64,000 nt of DNA from Microbispora triticiradicis (GTDB taxonomy: Bacteria; Actinomycetota; Actinomycetes; Streptosporangiales; Streptosporangiaceae): assembly GCA_003260025.2 (NCBI GenBank), contig QFZU02000024.1, positions 23,353 through 87,352 on the forward strand, in the 5' to 3' direction. The position numbers and the translations under genes were made by a program. Of this stretch, positions 16,508 to 26,973 are shown in pieces. Each line of letters opens with the position of its first letter. Positions within the stretch are counted from its first letter, which is position 1. The notes under the pieces were generated by a model, which was not told the origin of the DNA, ran no database searches, and saw only the letters and a list, made by a program, of their open reading frames with translations.

Positions 16508-17596
16508 TCAGCTCAGGTTGTTGCCCCACAGCGACTTGTCGTCGTGCTTGACGCTGGGGATGTCACCGTACGTACCGCCGTCCGCGGTGACCAGAGGCGC
16601 GGAGAGCTGGTCTTCCAGCAGACCGGGCCGCACCTCGATGATGTTGCTGTCGTGGTCGGTCTTGCCCGGCTGGAAGGTCTTGCCCTCGGCCGCCGCCTGC
16701 GCGTACGACAGCGCCCACTTGGCGTAGAGGTCCGCGGGCTGCGAGACGGTGGCGTCGATGTTCCCGGAGGCGATGTCCTTGAGCTCCTGCGGGATGCCGT
16801 CGTTGGAGACGACGAAGACGTGCTTGGGGTCGTCCGGCGGCACCAGGATGTTCCGCTGCTTCAGCACCTGCAGCGTGCCCGCGAGAGCGAAGCTCGACTG
16901 CATGTAGACGCCCTTGATGTCCGGGTTCGCCGTGAGCCTCGTGGAGAGCTTCTGCGCGGCCACGGCGCCGTCCCACTTCGTGGCCTCGCCGAAGACCGTG
17001 ATGCCGGGGTAGTTCTGCTTCATGCAGTCGTTGAACGCCTCGGTGCGGTCACGGCCGTTGATGGAGGCCAGGTCGCCCTCCAGCATGACCACCTTGCCCT
17101 TGCCCTGAAGCTTCTCGCCCAGGAACTTGCAGGCCTTCTCGCCGTACGCGCGGTTGTCGGCGCGCACGACCATGAACGCGTTCCCCGTGTCGGGGCGCGT
17201 GTCCACCAGCACGGCGGGGATCTTCTTCCCCTCCAGCTGCTGCAGCGTGGGGGCCACCGCGGCGGTGTCCTGCGGCGCCATGACCACGGCCTTGACGCCC
17301 TGGCCGATCTGCGTCTGCACGTTCGCGGCCAGCTTGGCCACGTCGTTCTGGGAGTTGGTGGTCTTGAGGTCGACGCCCAGTTCGCCGGCGAACTTGGGCA
17401 CGTACTGGATGTAGGAGTTCCAGAAGTCGGTGTCCGACCGCGGGTAGTCGACGCCGACCACCGTCTTCGCCGCCGTGTCCGTCCCGCCGGAAGCCGCGCT
17501 CCCCTCGCCCCCGGAACCGCCGTTCCCCCCGCACGCGGCGGCGAGGAAACCCGACATGGCCAGAATCAGCCCGGCCCCGAAGCGTCTGCGTCTCAT
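16508..17596 (-). CDS. CUT2 sugar-binding lipoprotein
   Basis: A 362-residue periplasmic-binding-protein-like lipoprotein of the RbsB family. The leader MRRRRFGAGLILAMSGFLAAAC puts the lipidated Cys at 22, followed by a Gly/Ser-rich linker. The body has VVGVDYPRSDTDFWNSYIQYV, IGQGVKAVVMAPQDTAAVAP and VFVVSNDGIPQELKDIASG, the usual ribose-type ligand pocket segments. A strong AAGGAGA precedes the ATG. An operator copy and an AATAAT hexamer lie about 120-140 bp upstream, implying GntR control. Fucose as ligand is inferred from the shared regulator with the fucosidase; rhamnose or another deoxysugar is possible. Confidence 0.92.
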   Translation of the reverse strand: MRRRRFGAGLILAMSGFLAAACGGNGGSGGEGSAASGGTDTAAKTVVGVDYPRSDTDFWNSYIQYVPKFAGELGVDLKTTNSQNDVAKLAANVQTQIGQGVKAVVMAPQDTAAVAPTLQQLEGKKIPAVLVDTRPDTGNAFMVVRADNRAYGEKACKFLGEKLQGKGKVVMLEGDLASINGRDRTEAFNDCMKQNYPGITVFGEATKWDGAVAAQKLSTRLTANPDIKGVYMQSSFALAGTLQVLKQRNILVPPDDPKHVFVVSNDGIPQELKDIASGNIDATVSQPADLYAKWALSYAQAAAEGKTFQPGKTDHDSNIIEVRPGLLEDQLSAPLVTADGGTYGDIPSVKHDDKSLWGNNLS

Positions 17597-17722
17597 AGTC
17601 TCTCCTTCTGCATCGCCACGACGGGCCTGCCGTGACCGACCGCGCCCGCGGGCTCGATCGGGCCCGCGCCAGGGACGCGCGAGCCTCCGGCGAGGCTGCC
17701 CTCGTACGTGCTCATTATTGAC

Positions 17723-17739
17723 AGAACATGGGATGTCTT
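17723..17739 (-). promoter_or_regulatory. GntR operator copy 1, upstream of the CUT2 importer
   Basis: On the minus strand this reads AAGACATCCCATGTTCT, 15 of 17 identical to the perfect palindrome AAGACATCCCATGTCTT found before the fucosidase. An AATAAT hexamer (minus strand, 17714-17719), a possible -10 box for the binding-protein gene, lies just downstream, so bound repressor would block the promoter. Confidence 0.7.
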
Positions 17740-17878
17740 TCTATGGCCAAAACCATGTCAGTGTCCAGACCTCCCGGCGTCGGAATCGCCGAAACCCCTG
17801 AAATTCGGGGTTAAAGTCCTGCTCTCCGGCCGGAGTGCAACCGGTTCCGTGGCTTGGCGGGGTGGGGAGGCCGGGCCG

Positions 17879-17895
17879 AATACATCGCATGTTTG
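17879..17895 (+). promoter_or_regulatory. GntR operator copy 2 (degenerate), upstream of the regulator gene
   Basis: AATACATCGCATGTTTG matches the 17-bp consensus at 13 positions and keeps the ACAT...ATGT core. It lies about 150 bp before the regulator ATG in the 446-bp gap 17597-18042, which otherwise holds no gene I can support. Probably a weaker autoregulatory site. Confidence 0.5.
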
Positions 17896-18042
17896 CCACC
17901 ACCGCCGGAGGGTGCGACGTGACCTTCCGTGAGCCTCGGCGCGCCGCCGCCCCTTTCCGGCCGTCCCATATCCGGCGCTCCCGGGCCGGCGCGGCACCGG
18001 GCCGTGTGGCTGTTCACGACCCCCGCGTACGAAGATTCGGGT

Positions 18043-18756
18043 ATGTCGTTGACCGAGCAGGCGATCGAACGCATCCGGCAGCTCATCAAGGACGGGACCC
18101 TGCCCCCGGGCGCGCGGCTGCCGCCGGAGCAGGATCTGGCCGCCGAGCTCGGACTGTCCCGCAACCTGCTCAGGGAGGCCGTCCGCTCTCTCGTCACCAC
18201 CCGCGTGCTGGAGGTGCGCAGGGGCGACGGCACCTTCGTCACGAGCCTCAAGCCGGAACTGCTGCTGGAGGGCGTCGGCCTCGCCGTGGAGATGATGCGG
18301 GGCGACGACCTTCTTGAGATCACCGAGGTGCGGCGGCTGTTCGAACCGGTGGCCACGGCCCTGGCCGCCACCCGGATCACCGCCGCCCAGCTCGCGGAGG
18401 TGGGACGCCACCTCGACGCGATGATCGCCGCCCAGGACGACGTGGAGCTGCTCAACCACCACGACGACGCCTTCCACCGCGCCGTGTTCGCGGCCACGGG
18501 CAATCGATCGCTGTGCGCCCTGCTCGCAGGCATCGCCGGCCGGACGCTCCGCGCCCGCGTGTGGCGCGGACTGGTGGTGGAGAACGCGGCCGGCCGGACG
18601 ATCGCCGAGCACGCCGCCATCTACCGGGCGCTCGCGGACGGCGACGCGCCCCTCGCCCAGGCGGCCGCGCTGCTGCACGTGAACACCACGGAGACCTGGC
18701 TCAGGGAGAACCTCGGCCGTCCGGTGCCCGGCCTCGCGGACGAGCCGCCGGAGTGA
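18043..18756 (+). CDS. FadR-subfamily GntR transcriptional regulator
   Basis: A 237-residue GntR regulator. The winged helix at the N-terminus (LTEQAIERIRQLIKDGTLPP, ARLPPEQDLAAELGLSRNLLREAVRSL) is followed by an all-helical FCD effector domain with the metal-binding histidine pattern (HHDDAFHRAVFAATGNRSL and EHAAIYRALADGD). The ATG at 18043 is placed where GntR homology begins; no convincing ribosome site is visible and an upstream in-frame GTG exists. It lies between the CUT2 importer and the fucosidase, and four copies of a 17-bp operator surround it. It most likely represses both until a fucose-derived acid or sugar binds. Possible control of the distal catabolic operon is unproven. Confidence 0.92.
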   Translation: MSLTEQAIERIRQLIKDGTLPPGARLPPEQDLAAELGLSRNLLREAVRSLVTTRVLEVRRGDGTFVTSLKPELLLEGVGLAVEMMRGDDLLEITEVRRLFEPVATALAATRITAAQLAEVGRHLDAMIAAQDDVELLNHHDDAFHRAVFAATGNRSLCALLAGIAGRTLRARVWRGLVVENAAGRTIAEHAAIYRALADGDAPLAQAAALLHVNTTETWLRENLGRPVPGLADEPPE

Positions 18757-18790
18757 CCGCACCGGTGGCGAGAGCGCGCCGTGAAACTTA

Positions 18791-18807
18791 CAGACATCCC
18801 ATGCCTT
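18791..18807 (+). promoter_or_regulatory. GntR operator copy 3, just after the regulator gene
   Basis: CAGACATCCCATGCCTT matches 15 of 17 consensus bases and is framed by a further inverted repeat, CTTACA (18787-18792) and TGTAAG (18808-18813). It lies in the 335-bp gap 18757-19091, 227 bp before operator 4. I see no gene in that gap. The pair could allow DNA looping. Confidence 0.65.
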
Positions 18808-18990
18808 TGTAAGGCCGGCCGTCATCCCGGGCCCGGCGCCGTGGCGCGGACGACGAGAGCGGGCCGGCGCCGGCCGCCAGGGCCCGCGGCATGCGCGAAC
18901 GTCGCCGAAGGGGTCCGGCCTGACCCCCCTCCGGCAGCGCGGCGGACGGTGGGACAGGCACCGGTGAGGGGCCGCCGGTCGCGTTGGGTC

Positions 18991-19034
18991 TGGACAGGCC
19001 TCCCGGCCCGTCCTACAAAGACATCCCATGTCTT
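18991..19034 (+). promoter_or_regulatory. Fucosidase promoter overlapped by perfect GntR operator (copy 4)
   Basis: TGGACA (18991-18996) and TACAAA (19014-19019) are spaced by 17 bp and form a plausible promoter for the alpha-L-fucosidase gene. The operator AAGACATCCCATGTCTT at 19018-19034, a perfect palindrome with a CCC centre, overlaps the -10 box, so repression by promoter occlusion is expected. The coding start is 57 bp beyond the operator. Confidence 0.75.
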
Positions 19035-19091
19035 AGCAGTAACCCTCGTGCGCGGCACCCCACAGGACCCCCTCCACCGAAAGGCACGCCC

Positions 19092-21071
19092 ATGTCTTCG
19101 CCTTCGTTCCGGATGAGCCGCCGCCAGTTGCTCGCCTCTGCCGCGGTCGCCACGGCCGCCGGTGTGCTGAAGGCCGGCCCCGCGTGGGCCACCGCCGGCC
19201 CGCAGAGCTACAGCGCGAGCTGGTCCTCGGTCGACCAGCACCCGCCGGCCGCCGAATGGTTCCAGGACGCGAAGTTCGGCATCTACTACCACTGGGGCGT
19301 CTTCAGCGTCCCGGCGTACGCCAACGAGTGGTATCCGCGCAACATGTACAACAGCGGGTCGAACGAGAATAACCACCACAAGAGCGTCTACGGCGACCCG
19401 TCGGCGTGGCCGTACCACAACTTCATCAACGGCGCCCGGGACAAGGCCGGCAACTGGGTGCAGTTCGCACCGAAGCTGAAGTCGGCCGGCGGCAACTTCG
19501 ACCCCGACGAGTGGGCGCAGCTCTTCGCGGACGCCGGCGCGAGGTTCGCCGGGCCGGTGGCCGAGCACCACGACGGCTACTCGATGTGGAACAGCAGGGT
19601 GAACGAGTGGAACTCGGTCGCCACCGGCCCCAAGCTCGACCTGCTGCGCCTGCACGCGGACGCCATCCGGGCCAAGGGCCTGAAGCTGCTGGTGGCCATG
19701 CACCACGCCTACAACTTCACCGGCTTCTACCAGTGGGTGCCGTCACAGTCCAGCACCAGCCTCAAGAAGCTGTACGGCCAGCTCGACAAGACCACCGAAT
19801 ACCAGCTCTGGTACGACAAGCTCAAGGAGATCATCGACGGCTACCAGCCCGACGTCATCTGGGAGGACTTCAACCTCAGCCAGATACCCGAGTCGTACCG
19901 GCTGAACTTCCTGTCGTACTACTACAACCAGGCGGTCGCCTGGAACAAGGACGTCGTCGCCACCTACAAGGACGGGTACAACACCCGGGGCGAGGTGGTC
20001 GACTACGAGCGCGGCGGCCCGGCGGGCATCCAGACCCCCTACTGGCTGACCGACGACAGCATCTCCAGCTCCAGCTGGTGCTACACGAACGGCATCGGCT
20101 ACTACTCGCTGAACGCCATGCTGCACTCGCTGATCGACCGGGTCAGCAAGAACGGCAACATGCTGCTGAACATCGCGCCCATGGCCGACGGCACCATCCC
20201 CTCCGGGCAGCGGTCGATCCTGCTTGGCATCGGCGACTACCTCAAGCGCTTCGGCGAGTCCATCTACGCCACCCGGGCCTGGGCGGCCTTCGGCGAGGGT
20301 CCCACGCAGATGGGCGGCGGCTCCTTCACCACCCCGCGCGCGGGCACCGCGCAGGACATCCGGTTCACCCGCAGCAAGGACAACACCGTCCTGTACGCCA
20401 CGGTGCTGGGCTGGCCGGGCGCCACGCTGAACATCGCGACGCTGGGCTCGAACCGGATCAGCCTGAGCAACCTCGCCTCGGTGCAGCTGCTCGGCTCGTC
20501 GGCGGGCCAGTACACCAACCTGCCCAACCGCACCCAGGACGGCTCGGGCCTGCACATCTCGATGCCCTCGTCCAACGCCCCGTTCACCGCACCCGCGTAC
20601 GTGGTCAAGCTGACCTTCAACGGCCAGATCCCCTCACTGGGCTCCGGCGGCACCCCGACCGGCTACGTGCGGATCGCCAACGTGGCCACCGGACTGGTGC
20701 TGGACAGCGGCGGCAACGTGGCGTCGGGGTCGAACCTCAAGCAGTGGAACTGGGACGGCAGCAACAACCTGCAGTGGCAGCTGGTCGACCTGGGCGGCGG
20801 TTGGTACCGCATCGTCAACCGCACCAACGGCATGGTCGTCGACAGCTGGGGCAACACCGCCAACGGCGCCAACGCCAGGCAGTCGGCCTGGAACGGCGGC
20901 AACAACCAGCAGTGGCGCCTCAACGACGTCGGCAACGGCCGCTACCAGATCATCAACCGCGGCACCGGGACCTCCCTCGACGGCATGGGCTACACCACCG
21001 CCGGCTCCGCCGTCGGCATGTGGACGCCGAACACCAACACCAACAACCTGTGGACCGTCACCGGGGTATGA
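19092..21071 (+). CDS. Secreted GH29 alpha-L-fucosidase with C-terminal ricin-type lectin domain
   Basis: Releases terminal L-fucose from glycans outside the cell. The 659-residue protein has a twin-arginine leader (MSRRQLLASAAVATAAGV, Arg10-Arg11) with a likely cut after AWA at residue 33, so it is exported folded. A GH29 catalytic domain follows, with AKFGIYYHWGVFSVPAYANEW, the AEHHDGYSMW block (157-166) and likely nucleophile Asp259 in PDVIWEDF. Residues 524-659 form a beta-trefoil ricin/CBM13-like domain with three QxW-type repeats (LQWQLV, QQWRLN, NLWTV) that should bind carbohydrate. The ATG at 19092 starts the Tat peptide; a weak GAAAGG precedes it. It is controlled by the adjacent GntR operators and supplies substrate to the CUT2 importer and fucose operon. 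Confidence 0.94.
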   Translation: MSSPSFRMSRRQLLASAAVATAAGVLKAGPAWATAGPQSYSASWSSVDQHPPAAEWFQDAKFGIYYHWGVFSVPAYANEWYPRNMYNSGSNENNHHKSVYGDPSAWPYHNFINGARDKAGNWVQFAPKLKSAGGNFDPDEWAQLFADAGARFAGPVAEHHDGYSMWNSRVNEWNSVATGPKLDLLRLHADAIRAKGLKLLVAMHHAYNFTGFYQWVPSQSSTSLKKLYGQLDKTTEYQLWYDKLKEIIDGYQPDVIWEDFNLSQIPESYRLNFLSYYYNQAVAWNKDVVATYKDGYNTRGEVVDYERGGPAGIQTPYWLTDDSISSSSWCYTNGIGYYSLNAMLHSLIDRVSKNGNMLLNIAPMADGTIPSGQRSILLGIGDYLKRFGESIYATRAWAAFGEGPTQMGGGSFTTPRAGTAQDIRFTRSKDNTVLYATVLGWPGATLNIATLGSNRISLSNLASVQLLGSSAGQYTNLPNRTQDGSGLHISMPSSNAPFTAPAYVVKLTFNGQIPSLGSGGTPTGYVRIANVATGLVLDSGGNVASGSNLKQWNWDGSNNLQWQLVDLGGGWYRIVNRTNGMVVDSWGNTANGANARQSAWNGGNNQQWRLNDVGNGRYQIINRGTGTSLDGMGYTTAGSAVGMWTPNTNTNNLWTVTGV

Positions 21072-21078
21072 CCCGCCG

Positions 21079-21107
21079 GGCGGCCCGCCCTCACGGGGCG
21101 GGCCGCC
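21079..21107. terminator. Bidirectional terminator hairpin after fucosidase
   Basis: A 12-bp GC stem (GGCGGCCCGCCC with GGGCGGGCCGCC) around a 5-nt loop lies 8 bp after the fucosidase stop and 21 bp before the end of the convergent TauE-family gene. No T-run. Confidence 0.8.
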
Positions 21108-21128
21108 GTCCTCGGGGCACGTGCGCGC

Positions 21129-21854
21129 TCACCGGGCGAGACTCTGGCCGAGGAGCGCGCACGCGGAGACCGCCGCCACGGCGAGGACGGCCCCGCGCAC
21201 CCGTCCGCCGTCGAGATAGCGCCGCAGCGGCCCCGACGCGGCGTGGCCGAGCAGGACGAACGGCACCAGAGCCGCCCCCGCGACCAGCGCGCGGGCCGGC
21301 AGCCTGCCGAGGAGGCCGAGGATGACGAGCGACTGCGCGGCGCTCAAACAGAAGAACGTCGCCAGCGTCGCCCGGATCTCCGGGCCGCGGGCGCTCTGGT
21401 AGACGAGGGCGATCGGCGGCCCGCCGATCCCCGTGGCAGTGCCGGTGATGCCCGACAGGAACCCGGCCGCGGTCAGCGTCGCGCCGTTGCGGGGCACCGC
21501 GACGGCGCGCGCCGTCAGCACCACCGCGGCCAGCACCATGACGCCGACCAGCACGCCCAGCGTCGCCGTGCTGACGTAGACGATCACCAGGGCCCCGGCG
21601 GCGCTTCCCGGCAGCCTGCCGAGGAGGGCGAAGCCCGCGCCCCGCCACTCGGTCCGGCGCCACTCCCGGGCCAGCGTGAACAGCGGCATCGTCATGTTGA
21701 CGACCTGCACCGCGCCGGGCATCACCGTCGGGTCGAGCAGAGTGATCACGGGAGCCGCCACCAGGCCGAGGCCGAACCCCACCCCGCCCTGCACGACCGC
21801 CCCGGCGAAGACGGCCACTCCCGCGACCAGCAGCAATGCCGCCTCGTGATCCAT
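21129..21854 (-). CDS. TauE/SafE family membrane protein (putative sulfite/anion exporter)
   Basis: A 241-residue polytopic membrane protein with seven or eight hydrophobic segments. It carries the duplicated TauE/SafE pattern, here GAVVQGGVGFGLGLVAAPV in the first half and GFLSGITGTATGIGGPPIAL in the second. Members export sulfite, sulfoacetate or other small organic anions. Nothing in the sequence fixes the substrate and it stands alone, convergent with the fucosidase. The ATG at 21854 fits the family start; a 187-bp gap with toxin-antitoxin regulatory repeats follows. Confidence 0.85.
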   Translation of the reverse strand: MDHEAALLLVAGVAVFAGAVVQGGVGFGLGLVAAPVITLLDPTVMPGAVQVVNMTMPLFTLAREWRRTEWRGAGFALLGRLPGSAAGALVIVYVSTATLGVLVGVMVLAAVVLTARAVAVPRNGATLTAAGFLSGITGTATGIGGPPIALVYQSARGPEIRATLATFFCLSAAQSLVILGLLGRLPARALVAGAALVPFVLLGHAASGPLRRYLDGGRVRGAVLAVAAVSACALLGQSLAR

Positions 21855-21966
21855 GGCGGGACCCTAGCGGGGGCTCCCCGCGTCGCGGCAACCGGTTATC
21901 CGGCCCGGAAGCCTAGACAATCACCGTCAGTAATCACTATATGTTGCGAGAGTAATCATAGGGTCC

Positions 21967-22022
21967 GTAGACTCCCTCACAGCGACAGCGCCATAGCGCT
22001 TTCTGTAGACCCCTTTGTAGAC
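21967..22022. repeat. GTAGAC repeats in front of the toxin-antitoxin operon (putative operator)
   Basis: The hexamer GTAGAC occurs at 21967-21972, 22005-22010 and 22017-22022. The last two are spaced 12 bp apart as direct repeats (TGTAGAC...TGTAGAC) and end 19 bp before the antitoxin ATG. Ribbon-helix-helix antitoxins commonly bind such arrays to autoregulate. An AGCGC/AGCGC element lies between the first and second copies. Confidence 0.5.
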
Positions 22023-22041
22023 AGGATCGTAGCCTCGCGGT

Positions 22042-22362
22042 ATGAGCAGCGAGCAACGCCACACGACGATCCGGGTCAGTGTCGAGATCAGGGACCTGAT
22101 AGCGCGCCTCTCGGAGCAGGAAGGCAAGAGCATGACCGCATTGGTCGAGGACGCCGTGAAGGAGCACAGGAAGAAGCTCCGCTGGCAGCGTGTCGCGGCG
22201 CAGATGGAGCGGACGCGGAGGGAAGACCCCGAAAGCTGGGCGGAGTACGTCGCGGAGCGCGACCTGTGGCTCGGCCCTCCGTCGAATCGCATCGCCCCCG
22301 ATTGGGAAGGTCTGCTCGATCTGCCCGAAGATCTCCCCGACGGACCTGAGGAGAGGAATTGA
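22042..22362 (+). CDS. Ribbon-helix-helix antitoxin of a MazEF-type pair
   Basis: A 106-residue protein with an N-terminal RHH/MetJ-Arc fold (HTTIRVSVEIRDLIARLSEQEGKSMTALVEDAV, residues 7-39) for DNA binding. A charged, Trp- and Pro-containing C-terminal tail probably wraps the toxin. The stop overlaps the start of the MazF gene (TTGA), giving coupled synthesis. No good ribosome site precedes the ATG, so translation may be weak or nearly leaderless. Three GTAGAC repeats upstream are candidate autoregulatory sites. The assignment as antitoxin is from its fold and partner. Confidence 0.85.
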   Translation: MSSEQRHTTIRVSVEIRDLIARLSEQEGKSMTALVEDAVKEHRKKLRWQRVAAQMERTRREDPESWAEYVAERDLWLGPPSNRIAPDWEGLLDLPEDLPDGPEERN

Positions 22363-22691
22363 GGGCTAGGCAAGGCGATATCTGGTGGGCCAGCCTCGGC
22401 GAGCCGATCGGCCGCGAGCAAGGGTACAAGCGGCCCGCCGTCGTCGTCAGCAACGACATCTTCAACAGGCTTGTGCGAGATCCCGTGCTTGCCGTCCCGT
22501 TGACGACGCGGTTCCGCGACTGGGACACGCACATCGAGATGACGCCTGAGGAGACGGGGCTGCCGAAGACGAGCTGGGCGATGGTCGAACAGATCCGCGC
22601 GCTCTCACCCGAACGCTTCGGCACAAGAATCGGAGTGGTCCCGCCCGACGTGATGTCGGAGATCACCGACTGGGTCGCCGACATGCTGTAG
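22359..22691 (+). CDS. mazF: MazF/PemK-family endoribonuclease toxin
   Basis: A 110-residue toxin that would cleave RNA at short sequences unless bound by the antitoxin. It has the MazF pattern: RQGDIWWASLGEPIG at the start (loop and catalytic Arg region), RPAVVVSND, and LPKTSWAMVEQIRALS with the conserved Ser/Thr and Gln residues. The only plausible start is a TTG overlapping the antitoxin stop, which gives the expected family N-terminus. AGGAGAGG just upstream supports initiation. No nearby phage or plasmid genes explain its presence. Confidence 0.9.
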   Translation: MRARQGDIWWASLGEPIGREQGYKRPAVVVSNDIFNRLVRDPVLAVPLTTRFRDWDTHIEMTPEETGLPKTSWAMVEQIRALSPERFGTRIGVVPPDVMSEITDWVADML

Positions 22692-22695
22692 GACG

Positions 22696-22742
22696 ACGGC
22701 GTCGTCCTGGACGGGACTGGATTCCGCCCAGGACGACGCCGT
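22696..22742. terminator. Hairpin between mazF and aconitase
   Basis: ACGGCGTCGTCCTGG (22696-22710) and CCAGGACGACGCCGT (22728-22742) are a perfect 15-bp inverted repeat with a 17-nt loop, placed between convergent genes ending at 22691 and 22761. Likely terminates both. Confidence 0.75.
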
Positions 22743-22760
22743 GTCCGGCAAGGACGTGGT

Positions 22761-25535
<2,775 letters not shown>

Positions 25536-25615
25536 GAAGTTCGCCTCCCCAGGGTTCCGGGCTTGTTCACAAGTTCGCTATGCATCCTCCCGCACCGAAG
25601 GAACACTCCCGACAA

Positions 25616-25634
25616 TTAGGTTGCCCTTACCTGT
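25616..25634. promoter_or_regulatory. Candidate iron box (DmdR/IdeR-type) upstream of aconitase
   Basis: TTAGGTTGCCCTTACCTGT matches 13 of 19 positions of the actinobacterial iron-box consensus (TTAGGTTAGGCTAACCTAA), with the outer left half best conserved. It lies about 80 bp before the aconitase start. Iron-linked control of an iron-sulfur enzyme is plausible, but the match is imperfect. Confidence 0.4.
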
Positions 25635-25648
25635 GCGGCGCGAGGATG

Positions 25649-25689
25649 TCTCGACATCAAGATATCTCTCCGGATATCTCGACATCAAG
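25649..25689. repeat. Direct repeat TCTCGACATCAAG upstream of aconitase
   Basis: The 13-mer TCTCGACATCAAG occurs at 25649-25661 and 25677-25689, 28 bp apart, separated by AGATATCT-like palindromic sequence. The pattern resembles a tandem operator for a dimeric regulator. It lies beyond the possible iron box, about 115-155 bp from the aconitase ATG and 55 bp from the next gene. Confidence 0.55.
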
Positions 25690-25743
25690 TTACTTGTGGG
25701 TAAGCGCCCGGGTTTCGCGCCTCCGCAGGCCGCCGGCCCGCGC

Positions 25744-26466
25744 TCAGGCGGGCATCAGCCGCAGGCAGAGCAGCGCGATCACCACGATCGACAGGGCCGG
25801 GCCGAGGAACTGCTTCTCGAACGCCCTGCCGGTCTTGATTCCGATGTCGAACGGCAGGAGCCAGCGCCCCTTGATCGGCCATAAGACGGGACAGCCGCGC
25901 TCGGTCAGGCAGTCGCCGATGACATGCACGAGGCAGCCGACCCCGATGGCGATCCCCAGCCAGGAGTAGGTGACCCCGAGCGTCATGAACGTCAGGAACA
26001 GCGCGGCGGTCATCCCGACGTTCACCACCGCGGAGGTGAGCGTCTTGCCGGGCACGCCGAGCCCCACGGCGCGCAGCGCCAGGCCGATCATCAGGACGAC
26101 CAGGATGTCGCGGCCCACCGCGTAGCGGTCGCCGAGCAGGTGCGCGCCCACCCCGGTCACGACGCTGAACAGCAACGAGTGCGTCGCGTGCCGGTGCCCG
26201 CCGCTCACGAAGTTGACGCCCTTGCTCAGCAGGTAGGTCGCCGGGCCGAACGTCTGGGCGATCGTGGCGCTCGGATGGTCGAGGTCGGGCAGCATGGCCG
26301 CGCCCGCGCAGACCACGGCCCCCGCGACGAGTTCCGGCGGGGTGAGGATCGGGCCCGTCAGCGTCGCCAGTTCCGCATGGCCCACCGCGCCCGGCAGCGC
26401 CACCAGGGCCGGCGCGACCGCGAGCCACACCGCCGCCCCGCTGAGGGCGTGCGAGTGCCCCATCAT
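25744..26466 (-). CDS. YdjM-like membrane-bound metal-dependent hydrolase (DUF457)
   Basis: A 240-residue integral membrane protein with the DUF457 pattern: HSHALSGAAVWLAV at the N-terminus, PDLDHPSATIAQTFGP in the first third, GHRHATHSLLF near residue 100 and later HVIGDCLTERG. These conserved His and Asp residues could bind metal. Family members, such as Escherichia coli YdjM, are membrane proteins of unclear catalytic role, sometimes under SOS control. Two adjacent ATGs (26466, 26463) are possible starts and no ribosome site distinguishes them. It stands alone between aconitase and a stretch of broken genes. Confidence 0.8.
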   Translation of the reverse strand: MMGHSHALSGAAVWLAVAPALVALPGAVGHAELATLTGPILTPPELVAGAVVCAGAAMLPDLDHPSATIAQTFGPATYLLSKGVNFVSGGHRHATHSLLFSVVTGVGAHLLGDRYAVGRDILVVLMIGLALRAVGLGVPGKTLTSAVVNVGMTAALFLTFMTLGVTYSWLGIAIGVGCLVHVIGDCLTERGCPVLWPIKGRWLLPFDIGIKTGRAFEKQFLGPALSIVVIALLCLRLMPA

Positions 26467-26607
26467 GTCAAGATCACGCCTTGAGACTGTACGGCAAAGC
26501 ACCGACAAAATCCGCGAAGCGCCCACGAGGCCGGACCTGTGTCGGGCTCGCGTCATCGGCGCCGCGGCAGTCCCGGAGTCGAAGAACGCGGCCTAGCGGG
26601 CCGCCAC

Positions 26608-26973
26608 GTGCTCATCACCACCCTGGCCCCCCACCGCCGCCGCACCGCCGGAGCGGCCCTGCACCGGCCCGGGCGGCCGCGGTGATCGGCCTCGAAGGCG
26701 CCTCCCGCGCCGTCACCGACCACCTCGCCGAGCACTTGCCCCCCGACTGCAAATGCTCGAAGACGAGCTCGGCCCCTGCACCCCGGCCGGCGCCAACCCA
26801 ATGCCGCAGCTGATCTCGTGGTTCGCGCTCGACGCCGCCCACCTCCCGGTGGAGGACTGGCCGTGGATCATGGTCGTCGGGCGCGAGACACCGGCCCTCA
26901 CCATGGTCGAGTCCATCCCCGAGGGCGACGCCTACGACGTCACCTACAACGTCCGCGCCTACGCCTACGTCCG
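26608..26973 (+). pseudogene. Broken phage-type gene with two frameshifts
   Basis: Three reading-frame pieces join into one protein of phage head-tail connector/tail-completion type. The first is VLITTLAPHRRRTAGAALHR from GTG 26608. The second is RAAAVIGLEGASRAVTDHLAEHLPP. The third is RLQMLEDELGPCTPAGANP, continuing through MPQLISWFALDAAHLPVEDWPW to NVRAYAYVR. The breaks fall in C/G runs near 26672 and 26740, consistent with single-base slippage. After about 26973 the sequence no longer makes sense in that frame, so the 3' end is also lost. No other phage genes flank it except the fragment at 29912. Identification is from general resemblance only. Confidence 0.55.

Noticed and set aside
25562..25574. 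CTTGTTCACAAG near aconitase as a Rex (NADH-sensing) site
   Set aside because: Too short and lacks the TTGTGAA/TTCACAA halves with the standard spacer.
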